Positions 19,881 through 20,114 of a stretch of DNA of 20,114 nt are shown here, piece after piece. The stretch spans positions 1-20,114 of the forward strand of contig CAJNOQ010003492.1 in NCBI GenBank assembly GCA_905250885.1, read 5' to 3'. Position numbers and translations under genes: made by a program. This DNA is from Didymodactylos carnosus (taxonomy: Eukaryota > Rotifera > Eurotatoria > Philodinida > Philodinidae). How positions within the stretch are numbered: the first letter of the stretch is position 1; each line of letters begins with the position of its first letter. Under the pieces are notes generated by a model. The model saw only the letters and a program-made list of their open reading frames with translations. It made no database searches and was not told the DNA's origin.

Positions 19881-20114
19881 CAGGGTGTTACATAACCTTT
19901 TTCTCCCCCCCTACACGACCTAAAGGACAGATAATATCAGAAAGTATTTATACCAGGTTAAAGCCCATCAAAAACTAGATTTATGAATGTAATTGATATT
20001 CCGTATGATGCTTATTGGCTGTAGAATTATGGACGTTTCTATCGCGTGCGTCAATTCTAGTATAGTGATGCTGCAGTAAAAGTCCCATAACTTCGTCAGA
20101 ACAAAAGCTTTTTT
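19881..20114. mobile_element. Possible DNA-transposon end running off the window
   Basis: CAGGGTGTTACATAACC begins right after a TA dinucleotide (19879-19880), the usual form of a Tc1/mariner-type or TA-targeting MITE terminus. GTCCCATAACTTCGTC near 20081-20096 has a similar flavour and may be a sub-terminal repeat. No transposase is readable, and the other end is outside the window, so this rests on the terminal motif alone. Confidence 0.3.

Noticed and set aside
19738-19910. Possible second exon of the membrane-protein gene after TTTAG at 19733-19737
   Set aside because: The frame is open for about 57 codons in the right phase, but it shows no membrane segment or family resemblance, lacks a clear donor and runs into the transposon-like end at 19881.

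Overview
The window looks like nuclear DNA of a small-genome invertebrate, most probably a bdelloid rotifer, though I infer this and did not search for it. The non-coding DNA is very AT-rich. The genes are broken by many short GT-AG introns (55 to 418 bases), codons are AT-biased, and foldback and MITE-like repeats fill the spaces. The main gene encodes a cellular, QDE-1/RDR/EGO-1-type RNA-dependent RNA polymerase (RdRP), a family that few animals keep and that is known to be expanded in bdelloids. A mite or another RdRP-bearing invertebrate remains possible.

Layout, with all recognised genes on the + strand. Positions 1-4190 hold no gene I can support; they contain a CpG-rich patch, a 295-base foldback element and a perfect inverted repeat. 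Positions 4191-11206 are a 16-exon RdRP gene of about 1,434 codons, which I assembled by matching splice sites, phases and family motifs. The catalytic DLDGD signature is present but is split by an intron inside the glycine codon. The junction between exons 7 and 8 does not keep frame with any GT-AG pair I can find. Positions 11207-16758 are a 5.5 kb spacer holding a poly(A) signal, an 822-base TA-flanked MITE-like element made of small palindromes, a TTCTTA-type repeat cluster, a CpG-rich minisatellite of about 109-base period and a 435-base near-perfect foldback element. A short hydrophobic-leader ORF with a splice donor lies at 16520-16594.

Positions 16759-17906 encode SAP18, a subunit of the Sin3-HDAC and ASAP/PSAP splicing complexes. 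Its ubiquitin-like domain is intact and is followed by an Arg-rich tail. The tail continues only in the -1 frame, and the switch must happen at an A7 run. Positions 19342-19518 look like the first exon of a membrane protein that continues beyond the window or past a long intron. At 19881 a CAGGGTGT end, next to TA, may begin a DNA transposon that runs off the right edge.

The RdRP would make double-stranded RNA or secondary small RNAs in an RNA-silencing pathway. SAP18 links nuclear transcript processing to histone deacetylation. The two are 5.5 kb apart, and nothing in the sequence shows co-regulation. Two independent frame breaks (RdRP exon 7/8 and the SAP18 A7 run) raise the question of small assembly indels, and raw reads or cDNA would settle both.
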